Origin: GWB2-37-7 sp942492835
GTDB taxonomy: Bacteria; Bacillota; Clostridia; Lutisporales; Lutisporaceae
DNA: 64,000 bases
Assembly (NCBI GenBank): GCA_942492835.1
Contig: OW818645.1
Coordinates: 186,001-250,000, forward strand
Reading direction: 5' to 3'
The position numbers were made by a program, and so were the translations under genes. Shown here piece by piece: positions 15,006-24,145 of this stretch. Numbering within the stretch: position 1 is the first letter of the stretch; each line of letters starts with the position of its first letter. Under the pieces are notes generated by a model that did not search any database, was not told where the DNA came from, and saw nothing but the letters and a program-made list of their open reading frames with translations.

Positions 15006-16313
15006 TTATTGACCTACTGCTTCTTTAATAGCATTCTCTTGCTGTACTTCAGCTTCTTCAAGCATCCACTCTATAAATATTCCATATCCTCTTGTTGGAT
15101 CATTTACTAGAACATGAGTTACTGCCCCTATAATCTTTCCATCCTGTATTATTGGACTTCCCGACATACCTTGCACTATACCTCCAGTTATATCAAGTAA
15201 TCTTTTATCTGTAACTTTTAACATCATACTTTTGGCTCCTGCCGTACTTTGACGATTTACCTTCTGTATATTTATATCAAATTCTTCTACCTTATCTCCA
15301 TCAATCGTAGATAATATTTTTGCAGGTCCTTCTTTAACTTGATAGCTTAATGCTATAGGCATGGCTTTTTTATTATCAGTTTCATATCGTCTCGTTATCT
15401 TTCCATATATACCGTACTTTGTATTTTTAAATATCATACCATAAGGTGTATCAGTTTCATAAAAAATACCAACTATTTCTCCTGGTACTGTTTTTCTTGC
15501 TTTCTGAACTGATGCAACTTTGGATTTTAAAATTGTACCCTTTGAAATATCTATTAAAACACCTGAGTCTATATCCGTAATGCCATGACCTAAAGCTCCG
15601 AAGGAGTTAGTATCAGGATCATAAAATGTCATTGTTCCTACACCGGCTATATTATCTCTTACCCAAAGACCTATTCTGTATATGTCATCATCAGTGCTTT
15701 GTATTGGCTGTACATTGAGCTTAATCTGCTTTCCAGATCGTTCTACTAAAAAATTTAATTTTTTATTGCTGTTATCATTAACAATTGTAGTTATATCTCT
15801 CTCTTTTTCAACTTTGTTTCCATCTATTTCTAGTATTGTATCTCCAACCTCAAAACCTGCATTTGCAGCAGGACTGTGTTTTTTACCATTTGGTGCAGTT
15901 ATACTAGAAAGTCCAACTACAAGTACACCCTTTGTTTGTATCTTTACTCCTATTGCTTCTCCTGAAGGTATTATTTTCTTATCTGGGATTACATTTACTA
16001 TCACATTTTTGACAGGTAAAAAATTAAGCATTTTCAGTTTTGCATTAGTTTTACCTTCTGTATTTGCTTCAATAAGAGTAAAGGAAGTTAATAAACTGCT
16101 TAATTTACTTAAATCAATGCTAGATTGCTTTTCATTATCCGGAACAAGCTTACACAGCAATGAATTCTCCAGCTTTTGACTATGCCCTTGCATAAGATTT
16201 ATTTCATTGGGATAGTTGTAAATAATTACTAGGTTTGTTACCGCAAACATAACCATAAACAAAACGACTAAATTCAGTATAAAAAACTTGGTATTTCTTC
16301 TATGCAATAGCAT
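15006..16313 (-). CDS. spoIVB: SpoIVB serine peptidase (S55)
   Basis: A 435-residue secreted or membrane-anchored peptidase. The ATG at 16313 is preferred to the GTG at 16316 because it stands at a better distance from AGGAGAG. It has an N-terminal helix (about 10-34), a PDZ domain (about 130-200) and the S55 domain, with His244 in GALGHGITD and Ser387 in GMSGSPIIQ (numbered from 16316). In Bacillus, forespore SpoIVB crosses to the intermembrane space and triggers pro-sigma-K processing by cleaving SpoIVFA. No spoIVFA/FB genes are in the window. Confidence 0.95.
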   Translation of the reverse strand: MLLHRRNTKFFILNLVVLFMVMFAVTNLVIIYNYPNEINLMQGHSQKLENSLLCKLVPDNEKQSSIDLSKLSSLLTSFTLIEANTEGKTNAKLKMLNFLPVKNVIVNVIPDKKIIPSGEAIGVKIQTKGVLVVGLSSITAPNGKKHSPAANAGFEVGDTILEIDGNKVEKERDITTIVNDNSNKKLNFLVERSGKQIKLNVQPIQSTDDDIYRIGLWVRDNIAGVGTMTFYDPDTNSFGALGHGITDIDSGVLIDISKGTILKSKVASVQKARKTVPGEIVGIFYETDTPYGMIFKNTKYGIYGKITRRYETDNKKAMPIALSYQVKEGPAKILSTIDGDKVEEFDINIQKVNRQSTAGAKSMMLKVTDKRLLDITGGIVQGMSGSPIIQDGKIIGAVTHVLVNDPTRGYGIFIEWMLEEAEVQQENAIKEAVGQ

Positions 16314-16587
16314 CACTCTCCTGTTTCCCCAGAAGAGTCATTCCTTCATTAAATTTTCTCTCATTTTAAGTTAACCTTTTTAAAATACTATTATTCTTTT
16401 AATACTTTACTATAAAACCAAATTTCAATAACAAAATCAAGTTTCTCAACAATAAATTATGAAAAATAGTCGTTTTACTTATCTTGAAATTTCTATACAG
16501 GTAAAATTTTTCTTTATATTATCAAATTTCCTGAATTCAAATTTTCAAAAATAAAAGGCTTCTTTGGAAGTATTTAACAACTAAAAA

Positions 16588-16603
16588 AGCAGCATACGCT
16601 GCT
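16588..16603 (-). terminator. Terminator of recN
   Basis: AGCAGC and GCTGCT form a stem with loop GTAT on the minus strand, followed by TTTTTTAG, 5 bp after the recN stop. The rest of the 290-bp space up to spoIVB is AT-rich, and I see no gene or clear sigma-F/G promoter in it. Confidence 0.8.
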
Positions 16604-16607
16604 GTAA

Positions 16608-18293
16608 TCACTTACTAGCCGCAATAAGCTGCTTTGCATGAGCCATAGAAGTTTCATCCATCTGAGTGCCTCCAAGCATCCTAGAAATCTCCTCTGTTCG
16701 CTCTTCTATATCTAAGGTTTTTATTTTTGTAAATGTTTTATTTTTATTTACAATCTTGTCTATATATATATGATTATCGGCGAAGCTTGCTATTTGTGCT
16801 AAGTGTGTTATACAAATAATTTGTGACATTTTAGAAATTTTCTTAATTTTTTGTCCTACTATAGAAGCTGTAACTCCACCAATTCCTGCATCTACTTCAT
16901 CAAAAACAATACTTGGTATTTTTTCTGTTTTAGTCATGGTATTCTTTATTGCAAGCATAACCCTAGACATTTCTCCGCCTGAAGCAATTTTATATAGTTG
17001 TTTCGGCGGTTCCCCAGGATTAGGCGACAATAAGAACTCAATCTTATCCATGCCCTTTGGACTTATGATACTCTCATCACTCTTCATACTTACCTGGAAG
17101 GTAGAACCCTTCATATTTAAATCTGCAAGCTCTTTCTCTACTCGCTTTTCCAGAGTTTTAGACAGCTTACTACGCAGGTTTGTCAGCTCTTTACCAATAT
17201 CATAATATCTATCTTTTAAAACTCTTATTTCTTGTTCAAGTTGATGCGCTATCTTTTCACTATTTACTAAGGTATCATAATTTTCAACGGTCTTTTTTCT
17301 GTATTCAAAAATATCTTCAATAGTAGTACCATATTTTCTTTTTAGTTTAGATATTAAATCTAATCGTTCTTCTATATCATTTATTTCATTATCACTGAAT
17401 TCAATACTATCCATGTAACTTCTTATTTCTACTTTCATGTCATCTAGCTGATATAAAGCATTTTCTATAGCTGTTTTAAAGTTTTGCAAGCGTTTGTCGA
17501 TTTCCTCAAGCTCACTTAGTTTATGTATGCCATCCTTTATAATATCAACAGCACATCCATTATCTAAGTCTCCCTCAAAAATATTGTTATATACTTCAGT
17601 CATATTTTTATATAGCTTCTCAGCATTAATAAGTAATAATCTTTTTGCCTTAAGCTTTTCATCCTCATCACTCTTAAGCTCTGCACTTTCTATTTCTTCT
17701 ATCTGAAACTTATATAAATCTAATCTTCTTTCACGTTCTGAAGTATCGCCACAAATATTCTTATACTTAGATTCTAAAGTTTTTAGACTATCAGTGATTA
17801 TTTTGAGCTGCTCTTTAATCTTATATATCTCATAGTCTCCAAAGTTATCAATAAAATCTATATGTTTGTTGGCATTAAAAAGAAGTTGATGTTCATTCTG
17901 TCCAACGATATCAATTAATGACTGAGCTATATTCTTTAGCATTGTCAGAGTTACAGTTTGTCCATTAATTCTACAGTTAGAACGACCTATGTTATTTACT
18001 TCCCTAGAAATAAGCAGTGTATTATCTGCTTCTTTTTCTATTCCATATTCATCCAACAGTGAATTGAGTTCTGCATTGTTTTCAACCACAAATAAAGCGG
18101 ATATAAGCGTTTTATCAGCACCCTGTCTAATATCATCCTTGCTAAATTTGCCTCCCACAATAGCCTGTAGAGCATCTATAATTAAAGATTTACCCGAACC
18201 TGTTTCACCAGTAATTATATTTAGTCCGGTGGTAAAACTTATAGCTTCTTGCTCTATAATTATGAAATTTTTAATATTGATTTCCAATATCAT
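16608..18293 (-). CDS. recN: DNA repair protein RecN
   Basis: A 561-residue SMC-like protein of normal length. The N-terminal ATPase half has Walker A GETGSGKSL (about 31-39). A long central coiled coil (about 155-370) has a hinge-like interruption. The C-terminal half has the signature IASGGEMSRVMLAI and Walker B SIVFDEVDAGIGG. RecN acts early at double-strand breaks. It lies 11 bp after argR, as in many Firmicutes (argR-recN), and probably belongs to one operon with nadK and tlyA. Confidence 0.96.
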   Translation of the reverse strand: MILEINIKNFIIIEQEAISFTTGLNIITGETGSGKSLIIDALQAIVGGKFSKDDIRQGADKTLISALFVVENNAELNSLLDEYGIEKEADNTLLISREVNNIGRSNCRINGQTVTLTMLKNIAQSLIDIVGQNEHQLLFNANKHIDFIDNFGDYEIYKIKEQLKIITDSLKTLESKYKNICGDTSERERRLDLYKFQIEEIESAELKSDEDEKLKAKRLLLINAEKLYKNMTEVYNNIFEGDLDNGCAVDIIKDGIHKLSELEEIDKRLQNFKTAIENALYQLDDMKVEIRSYMDSIEFSDNEINDIEERLDLISKLKRKYGTTIEDIFEYRKKTVENYDTLVNSEKIAHQLEQEIRVLKDRYYDIGKELTNLRSKLSKTLEKRVEKELADLNMKGSTFQVSMKSDESIISPKGMDKIEFLLSPNPGEPPKQLYKIASGGEMSRVMLAIKNTMTKTEKIPSIVFDEVDAGIGGVTASIVGQKIKKISKMSQIICITHLAQIASFADNHIYIDKIVNKNKTFTKIKTLDIEERTEEISRMLGGTQMDETSMAHAKQLIAASK

Positions 18294-18304
18294 CGGTATT
18301 TCAC

Positions 18305-18754
18305 CTATTTCATTAACTTTTTAAACTTCTCTATTACTCGTTCTACTTTATCAACATCTCTAATAAGTATAAAAATTGTATCGTCTCCTGCAATAGTGCC
18401 TATTATATCCTTTATATCAAAGGCATCAATTGCCTCACCTGCTGCACCTGCCGCACCTGAGAAGGTTTTTATAACTATAATGTTTCCAGCATAATCTATA
18501 TTGAGTACAGATTCAGAAAACATCTTTACTAATCTTTCGGTAAGCATTGAGTCAAGTTCCTTTAAAGCAGAGTACTTATATTTTCCGTTTTGTGACATTA
18601 CCTTTATAAGTCTTAACTCCTTAATATCTCTTGATACTGTTGCTTGCGTAACATTAAAAGAGTTCTTTTTAAGTTCTTCGGCTAACTCTTCTTGAGTTTC
18701 TATTTCATTTCTTTCAATTATCTCTAGAATCTTGGCGTGTCTAGAAATCTTCAT
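18305..18754 (-). CDS. argR: Arginine repressor ArgR
   Basis: A 149-residue protein with an N-terminal winged helix (TQEELAEELKKNSFNVTQAT, then VSRDIKELRLIKV) and a C-terminal hexamerisation and arginine-binding domain containing GTIAGDDTIFIL. This is the canonical ArgR/AhrC structure. The family senses L-arginine and controls its synthesis and breakdown. The location between nadK and recN is standard and says little about its targets. An AGGTAATAGC ribosome site precedes the ATG. Confidence 0.96.
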   Translation of the reverse strand: MKISRHAKILEIIERNEIETQEELAEELKKNSFNVTQATVSRDIKELRLIKVMSQNGKYKYSALKELDSMLTERLVKMFSESVLNIDYAGNIIVIKTFSGAAGAAGEAIDAFDIKDIIGTIAGDDTIFILIRDVDKVERVIEKFKKLMK

Positions 18755-18769
18755 GCTATTACCTCCGCC

Positions 18770-19639
18770 TTATTTATTTTTATAGTCAGGTTTTCCCGAT
18801 AATTTCTCTCTAAGCACGTCAAAGAAATTTCTATCGTTTAGCTTTACAAGGTTTGCGTAATATGCTGATTTTTTTACTGTGACAATATCGCCAGGCTTCA
18901 GTCTAACACCCTCTTGTCCATCTACTGTCATTATGACATTTGTATTATTGCTTTTACATACAGCAATCCTGACCTGATCCTTGCTCGATACAATTATTGG
19001 TCTTGAGTGAAGTGTATGTGGGCAAATTGGTGTCACAATTAAAGCATCTACATCAGGTGCAACGATAGGTCCTCCAGCAGACATTGAATATGCTGTTGAC
19101 CCTGTAGGGCTGCTTACTACTATTCCATCAGCAGAATATAAATCAACGAACTTATCATTTATAGAAAGTGAATAAGTAACAACTCGTGAAAAATCACCCT
19201 TAGCAATTACTATATCATTTAATGCGATAAAGTTTCTAGTATATTTTTCATCATTCTCAACATATGCCTCAAGCATGTTACGTTCTTCAATCTTGTAATC
19301 ACCATTTATTAATTTCAAAAATGCCGGATACATATTACTAACCTCTATTTCAGTAAGAAAACCTAAATGTCCGAGATTAACACCAAATAAAGGTACTTGA
19401 TTGCAGGACGCTTGTCTTGCAACATTTAAGAGTGTACCGTCTCCTCCAAGAACAACAATTAAATCACTTTTTTTAAATATATCATTATTGCAGTACTTCG
19501 CTTCAGTAATTAATAATTCTGCACATATCAACTCATCATATATTACATTAATTTTCTCATTTTCAAACCATGCTATAACATTTTTTGTCAGCTCTAAGTT
19601 TTTGTCTTTATTTATATTTGATACAATTCCAACATTCAT
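18770..19639 (-). CDS. nadK: NAD kinase
   Basis: A 289-residue enzyme that phosphorylates NAD to NADP. The GGDGT motif lies in IVVLGGDGTLLNVAR (about 63-77) and the conserved GSTAYSMSAGGPIV follows later; both are diagnostic. It starts at an ATG after CGAGGTTACAAT. It sits 15 bp upstream of argR in the tlyA-nadK-argR-recN series, a common Firmicutes order. Confidence 0.96.
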   Translation of the reverse strand: MNVGIVSNINKDKNLELTKNVIAWFENEKINVIYDELICAELLITEAKYCNNDIFKKSDLIVVLGGDGTLLNVARQASCNQVPLFGVNLGHLGFLTEIEVSNMYPAFLKLINGDYKIEERNMLEAYVENDEKYTRNFIALNDIVIAKGDFSRVVTYSLSINDKFVDLYSADGIVVSSPTGSTAYSMSAGGPIVAPDVDALIVTPICPHTLHSRPIIVSSKDQVRIAVCKSNNTNVIMTVDGQEGVRLKPGDIVTVKKSAYYANLVKLNDRNFFDVLREKLSGKPDYKNK

Positions 19640-19744
19640 ATTGTAACCTCGTAAAAGTGATTTGATTTTTTTCGAAATTTTCCTAAAATAATTATATACT
19701 AAATTTTATTACATATCTACCACTATTTATCGAATCTAAAATAA

Positions 19745-20560
19745 TTATAAAGTACTATTCGCTTGTTCTACAATTCTATCGATTAAAGGGATTGTATCAG
19801 TAATACTACCTTCAATGTTTTCTTTACTAAGATAAACTAAATACTCAATATTTCCTTCTGGTCCTTTTATCGGAGAAAAAGATAATCCTAGAACATGCAA
19901 GTCAATATTGTTAATACAGAAGTTAATAATTTTTTCTATAACCTCTTTGTGTACACTTTTATCTCTTACTACTCCCTTTTTTCCTACCTTTTCTCTGCCT
20001 GCTTCAAACTGTGGCTTAATAAGGCATACTAATCTACCCTTGTCCTTTAGCAGTGCTTTTGCTACAGGCAAAACCTTAGTAATAGATATAAAAGAAACAT
20101 CCATCGTCGTAAAATCTGCAAATTCTCCCAGCATATCAGTAGTTACATGGCGAATATTTGTACGTTCCATACAAACTACACGACTGTCTATTCTTAAACT
20201 CCAAGCAAACTGTCCATAACCTACATCTATTGCAAAAACCTTCTTTGCACCATTCTGGAGCATACAGTCAGTAAAGCCACCAGTAGAAGCGCCTATATCT
20301 ATAGTAGTCAAGTCTGTTAAATCTATATTAAACTCCTTTAACGCTTTTTCTAGCTTTAATCCCCCTCTGCTTACATAGGGTATAGGATTTCCTTTTACCT
20401 CAATCTTGGCATTTGTATTAACCTTTGTACCAGGCTTATCAATTTTTTGATTATCAACAAAAACCACACCTGCCATTATAATGCTTCTGGCTCTTTCTCT
20501 GCTGTTTGCATAACCAGTTGCAGCAATAAGTGTATCAAGTCTTTCCTTCTTACCTTCCAT
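19745..20560 (-). CDS. tlyA: TlyA family rRNA methyltransferase / hemolysin
   Basis: A 271-residue protein with an N-terminal S4 RNA-binding domain (RLDTLIAATGYANSRERARS, about 6-65) and an FtsJ-type methyltransferase domain (TIDIGASTGGFTDCMLQNGA as SAM site, then MDVSFISI). The known TlyA of mycobacteria methylates 16S and 23S rRNA 2'-O positions; the hemolysin name is historical. It lies 20 bp after dxs, with which it is likely co-transcribed. Confidence 0.93.
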   Translation of the reverse strand: MEGKKERLDTLIAATGYANSRERARSIIMAGVVFVDNQKIDKPGTKVNTNAKIEVKGNPIPYVSRGGLKLEKALKEFNIDLTDLTTIDIGASTGGFTDCMLQNGAKKVFAIDVGYGQFAWSLRIDSRVVCMERTNIRHVTTDMLGEFADFTTMDVSFISITKVLPVAKALLKDKGRLVCLIKPQFEAGREKVGKKGVVRDKSVHKEVIEKIINFCINNIDLHVLGLSFSPIKGPEGNIEYLVYLSKENIEGSITDTIPLIDRIVEQANSTL

Positions 20561-20579
20561 ATACTTGCTGCTCCTTTCA

Positions 20580-22460
20580 CTATTTTTGTTTTTGCAAGGT
20601 TATTTCTATTTTATCAGCTAAGGTTTTCCAATCGATTCCTTGCTGTTTATAAAGCTGATCTGTATCACCATGAGTTATAAATTTATCATCATATGCATAA
20701 ATTTCTATATTTGTCTGTATGCTTTTTTTGTTGTAAAACTCAAGTATTCCACTGCCCATACCACCGGCTAATATACCATCTTCAATAGTGAAAATATATT
20801 TATAGCTGCTTGCAGCTTGTATTAACATTTCTTCATCAAGAGGTTTTATGAATCTAATATTTATAACAGCTACATGAAAGCCCTTCTCCATTAACCTTTT
20901 AGCTGCCTTGCTTGCAGTCATTACCATTTTTCCTTCTGCAATAATTACAGCATCTTTTCCTTCTTTTACTACTTCGCTTTTGCCAAAGCTTACATCAGTG
21001 TGAATTATATCATATATTGCTTCCGTGCCTCTAGGATATCTAATAGCACAAGGTGTATTAAACATTCTGCTAAGCTCAAGCATCTGCTCAAGCTCCATTC
21101 CATCTTTGGGGCTCATAATTGTTATATTTGGCATATGTCTTAAATATGCTATATCAAAAACTCCATGATGTGTCTCTCCATCCGAACCTACTATGCCTGC
21201 CCTATCTATAGCAAAGGTTACAGGAAGCTTTTGCATACAAACATCATGTACTATCTGGTCATAAGCCCTCTGCAAAAAGGTCGAGTATACTGCAAAATAA
21301 GGCTTATATCCGCCTGTCGCAAGACCTGCACAAAAGGTTACCGCGTGCTGCTCTGCAATCCCAACATCAAAAAATCTTGTTTTATGAAGCTTAGCAAAAT
21401 TAGCCAAGCCTGTTCCTTCAGGCATAGCGGCAGTAACAGCTGTAATTCTTTTATCATTAATTGCTGCTGCGCTTATCCAATCCCCAAATATGCTAGAATA
21501 GCTTCTCCCTTTGCTATTATTATTTTGCTTACTCTTTCCACTTTCTATATCAAAGGGGCTTACTCCATGATATTTTGAAGGCTCCGCTTCCGCTCTTTTA
21601 TATCCCTTACCCTTTGTTGTTATTACATGGATAAGTACAGGATAGCCATTATATGACTTAGCTCTTTCCATTACATACTCAAGATTTTCAATATTATGTC
21701 CATCAATAGGTCCAAAATATTTAAAACCCAGTTCTTCAAATATTATTCCTGGTACCAATAAATATTTAAACCAGTTCTTTAACTTTTCTGCAGATTTAAA
21801 TAAAGGGCTGCCAAATATAGGTATCTTTTTTAGAGATACTTCCATTCTGGCTTTAAACTTAAAATACGCAGGAATGGTACGAATTCTACTTAAGTAATTA
21901 GCCATACCGCCTATATTCTTTGAGATTGACATATTATTATCATTTAAAATAACTATTAATTTAGTAGGAAAATCTCCTGCATGATTTAATGCCTCAAAAG
22001 CCATACCACCCGTTAAGGATCCATCACCTATAACAGCAATTACATTATAGTCATCTCCTGCTAAATCTCTAGCTTTTGCAATGCCAAGAGCAGCAGATAT
22101 TGAAGTACTACTATGTCCTGTTTCAAAGATGTCATGAACGCTTTCAGATTTCTTGGGGAAACCGCTTAAACCGCCAAAGGTGCGAAGTGTCTTTAGACTA
22201 TCTTTCCTCCCTGTAAGCAGTTTATGGATGTATGCCTGATGCCCTACATCCCAAATTATTTTATCCATAGGACTTTTAAAAACCCTATGTAATGCAATAG
22301 TTAGCTCAACTACTCCAAGATTTGAAGCTAGATGGCCTCCAGTTTCCGATACAGTATTTAAAATATATTCACGAATCTCCTTAGATAATTTAATTAGCTC
22401 TTTATTATTAAGCTTTTTTAAATCCTCAGGAGAGTTGATTTTTTCAAGTATACTATCCAT
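20580..22460 (-). CDS. dxs: 1-deoxy-D-xylulose-5-phosphate synthase
   Basis: A 626-residue thiamine-diphosphate enzyme, first step of the MEP isoprenoid pathway (pyruvate plus glyceraldehyde-3-phosphate). Visible motifs are the N-terminal HLASNLGVVELTIALH, the ThDP site GDGSLTGGMAFEALNHAG with NDNNMSISKN, and the C-terminal DRAGIVGSDGETHHG. Length and order are normal. With ispA, 560 bp upstream in the same operon, it supplies prenyl precursors for quinones and undecaprenyl carriers. Confidence 0.97.
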   Translation of the reverse strand: MDSILEKINSPEDLKKLNNKELIKLSKEIREYILNTVSETGGHLASNLGVVELTIALHRVFKSPMDKIIWDVGHQAYIHKLLTGRKDSLKTLRTFGGLSGFPKKSESVHDIFETGHSSTSISAALGIAKARDLAGDDYNVIAVIGDGSLTGGMAFEALNHAGDFPTKLIVILNDNNMSISKNIGGMANYLSRIRTIPAYFKFKARMEVSLKKIPIFGSPLFKSAEKLKNWFKYLLVPGIIFEELGFKYFGPIDGHNIENLEYVMERAKSYNGYPVLIHVITTKGKGYKRAEAEPSKYHGVSPFDIESGKSKQNNNSKGRSYSSIFGDWISAAAINDKRITAVTAAMPEGTGLANFAKLHKTRFFDVGIAEQHAVTFCAGLATGGYKPYFAVYSTFLQRAYDQIVHDVCMQKLPVTFAIDRAGIVGSDGETHHGVFDIAYLRHMPNITIMSPKDGMELEQMLELSRMFNTPCAIRYPRGTEAIYDIIHTDVSFGKSEVVKEGKDAVIIAEGKMVMTASKAAKRLMEKGFHVAVINIRFIKPLDEEMLIQAASSYKYIFTIEDGILAGGMGSGILEFYNKKSIQTNIEIYAYDDKFITHGDTDQLYKQQGIDWKTLADKIEITLQKQK

Positions 22461-22482
22461 AAAGCTCCTAACTTTGAATACA

Positions 22483-22926
22483 TCAAATCATAAGCTCTGT
22501 AATAAGAATCCCTAATAGGGCGCCTGCAAAGACTTCTTTTGGAGTATGTCCCAGCAGCTCTTTTAATCTCTCATTTCCTAGCGGCTTATGATGTGTTAAA
22601 TCGTCAATAATCATATTTAAAACCTTTGCTTGATAACCAGCAGCTCTTCTTACACCTGCAGCATCATACATTACTATAAATGCAAAGCTGATAGACATCG
22701 CAAATAAAGGTGAAGACCAGCCATATATCTTACCCAGCGAGGTTGCTAAAGCCATTACAAAAGAAGTGTGTGAGCTTGGCATTCCCCCTGCTCCAACAAA
22801 TCTAGTCATATCAATTTTCTTAGTTTTATATAATGTAATAATTAGTTTCAACAATTGTGCAATAAACCAGGCCGTAACGCAGGTTATCAAAACCTTGTTG
22901 TTTAATATTTGTTCTATAAAGTTCAC
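22483..22926 (-). CDS. Divergent PAP2 family (DUF212) membrane protein
   Basis: A 147-residue membrane protein. A GTG at 22926 is chosen as start because GGAGGTACACAG stands just before it; the longer frame to 22959 lacks such a site. It carries GGMPSSHTSFVMALATSLG and MYDAAGVRRAAGYQAKVLN, hallmarks of the divergent PAP2 family related to acid phosphatase and haloperoxidase. The enzymatic substrate is unknown. The place between ispA and dxs suggests a role with prenyl-phosphates, which is inference. Confidence 0.85.
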   Translation of the reverse strand: MNFIEQILNNKVLITCVTAWFIAQLLKLIITLYKTKKIDMTRFVGAGGMPSSHTSFVMALATSLGKIYGWSSPLFAMSISFAFIVMYDAAGVRRAAGYQAKVLNMIIDDLTHHKPLGNERLKELLGHTPKEVFAGALLGILITELMI

Positions 22927-23012
22927 CTGTGTACCTCCAATATATATCATACTAAACAATTTATATTAATAATTTGTGTGATATATTTTCCGCTTTTTAT
23001 AGAAATAGAGTA

Positions 23013-23894
23013 TTATACATCTCTTTCAATAATATATTTTGACAATTCTTTTAATAATAATCCTTTATTTCCATATATCTCAATTACCTTTTGAGCTTGA
23101 TCTACTGTTGTCCTAGCTAACTCTTTAGATTTTTCTAAGCCATAGCAGCTCACAAAGGTGGACTTATTGTTGCTTGCATCGCTTCCTATTTTCTTACCTA
23201 ACTTAGCTTGTGAACCTTCTACATCCAGTATATCATCAGATATTTGAAATGCCATACCTATAAGCTGTCCATACTCTGTTATACGCAACAAATCTTCTTT
23301 CTTAGCACCTGCTATAAGCGCACCTGTTACCAAAGGTGCTAAAATCATGGCACCTGTCTTTTTTTCGTGCATTTTATTCAATATATCAGTGTCGATACTC
23401 TTATTTTCATAATGCAGGTCAATGCTCTGACCTCCAATCATACCGTGTACTCCAGAAGCCTTGCTTATGTATGCAGCAGCTTTTAAATATCCATCCTTGG
23501 GGTTTTTCATAATAACCTCAAGCATAATTTCAAAAGCATTATTTAATAAAGCATCACCCGCCAATATTGCAAAGCCCTCACCGAAGACCTTGTGGTTGGT
23601 TAGCTTACCTCTTCTATAGTCATCGTTATCCATTGCAGGTAAATCATCATGTATCAGGGAGTATGTATGTATCATTTCTATTGCAGCTGCAAAAGGAAGT
23701 ACTTCTTTTACATCACCTTCAAAAAGCTCACATGCCATAATACAAAGAATAGGTCTTAGTCTTTTTCCTGCTGCCATCAGACTATAGCTTATAGCGTCAT
23801 GAATAATAGGGATATCTTCATAGCTATCTATAGTACCTTCCAAGTAATTCTCTATAATTATTCTTTTATCTGTAAAATAATCCTGTAGATTCAT
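23013..23894 (-). CDS. ispA: Polyprenyl (farnesyl/geranyl) diphosphate synthase
   Basis: A 293-residue short-chain prenyl synthase. The ATG at 23894 follows GGAGGCATAGA; a longer frame starts inside xseB. The first aspartate-rich motif is SLIHDDLPAMDNDD and the second is AFQISDDILDVEG; both are complete, and the GKRLRPIL and GGQSIDLH segments fit the IspA type. It condenses IPP onto allylic diphosphates. The neighbours xseA-xseB-ispA-dxs are the common arrangement. Confidence 0.94.
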   Translation of the reverse strand: MNLQDYFTDKRIIIENYLEGTIDSYEDIPIIHDAISYSLMAAGKRLRPILCIMACELFEGDVKEVLPFAAAIEMIHTYSLIHDDLPAMDNDDYRRGKLTNHKVFGEGFAILAGDALLNNAFEIMLEVIMKNPKDGYLKAAAYISKASGVHGMIGGQSIDLHYENKSIDTDILNKMHEKKTGAMILAPLVTGALIAGAKKEDLLRITEYGQLIGMAFQISDDILDVEGSQAKLGKKIGSDASNNKSTFVSCYGLEKSKELARTTVDQAQKVIEIYGNKGLLLKELSKYIIERDV

Positions 23895-23910
23895 TCTATG
23901 CCTCCTTGAC

Positions 23911-24141
23911 TTATATAACACTAAACTCCTCTAAAATATCCTGCTCCTTGTTTACAATAGCCAATACTTTTCCCTCTGCTTCTTGTAGCATTTCTGAGCA
24001 CTTCTTTGAAAGCATAATACCTTCTTGATATATTTTAATAGACTCATCTAGGCTTACATTTACAGATTCAAGTTTTTGTACTATTTCTTCCAATCTTTCT
24101 AAAGCTTGCTCAAAGGTCATGTTTTTATTCAAATTTTTCAC
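23911..24141 (-). CDS. xseB: Exonuclease VII small subunit
   Basis: A 76-residue helical protein with the diagnostic pattern FEQALERLEEIVQKLE followed by SLDESIKIYQEG. It forms a complex with XseA that degrades single-stranded DNA. It lies 4 bp downstream of xseA and 16 bp before ispA. Confidence 0.95.
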   Translation of the reverse strand: MKNLNKNMTFEQALERLEEIVQKLESVNVSLDESIKIYQEGIMLSKKCSEMLQEAEGKVLAIVNKEQDILEEFSVI

Positions 24142-24145
24142 GCCC

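Noticed and set aside
20580..22460. Sequence drift or frameshift in dxs
   Set aside because: The frame is open over 626 codons with all motifs in place, and the antisense open frames are shadows.
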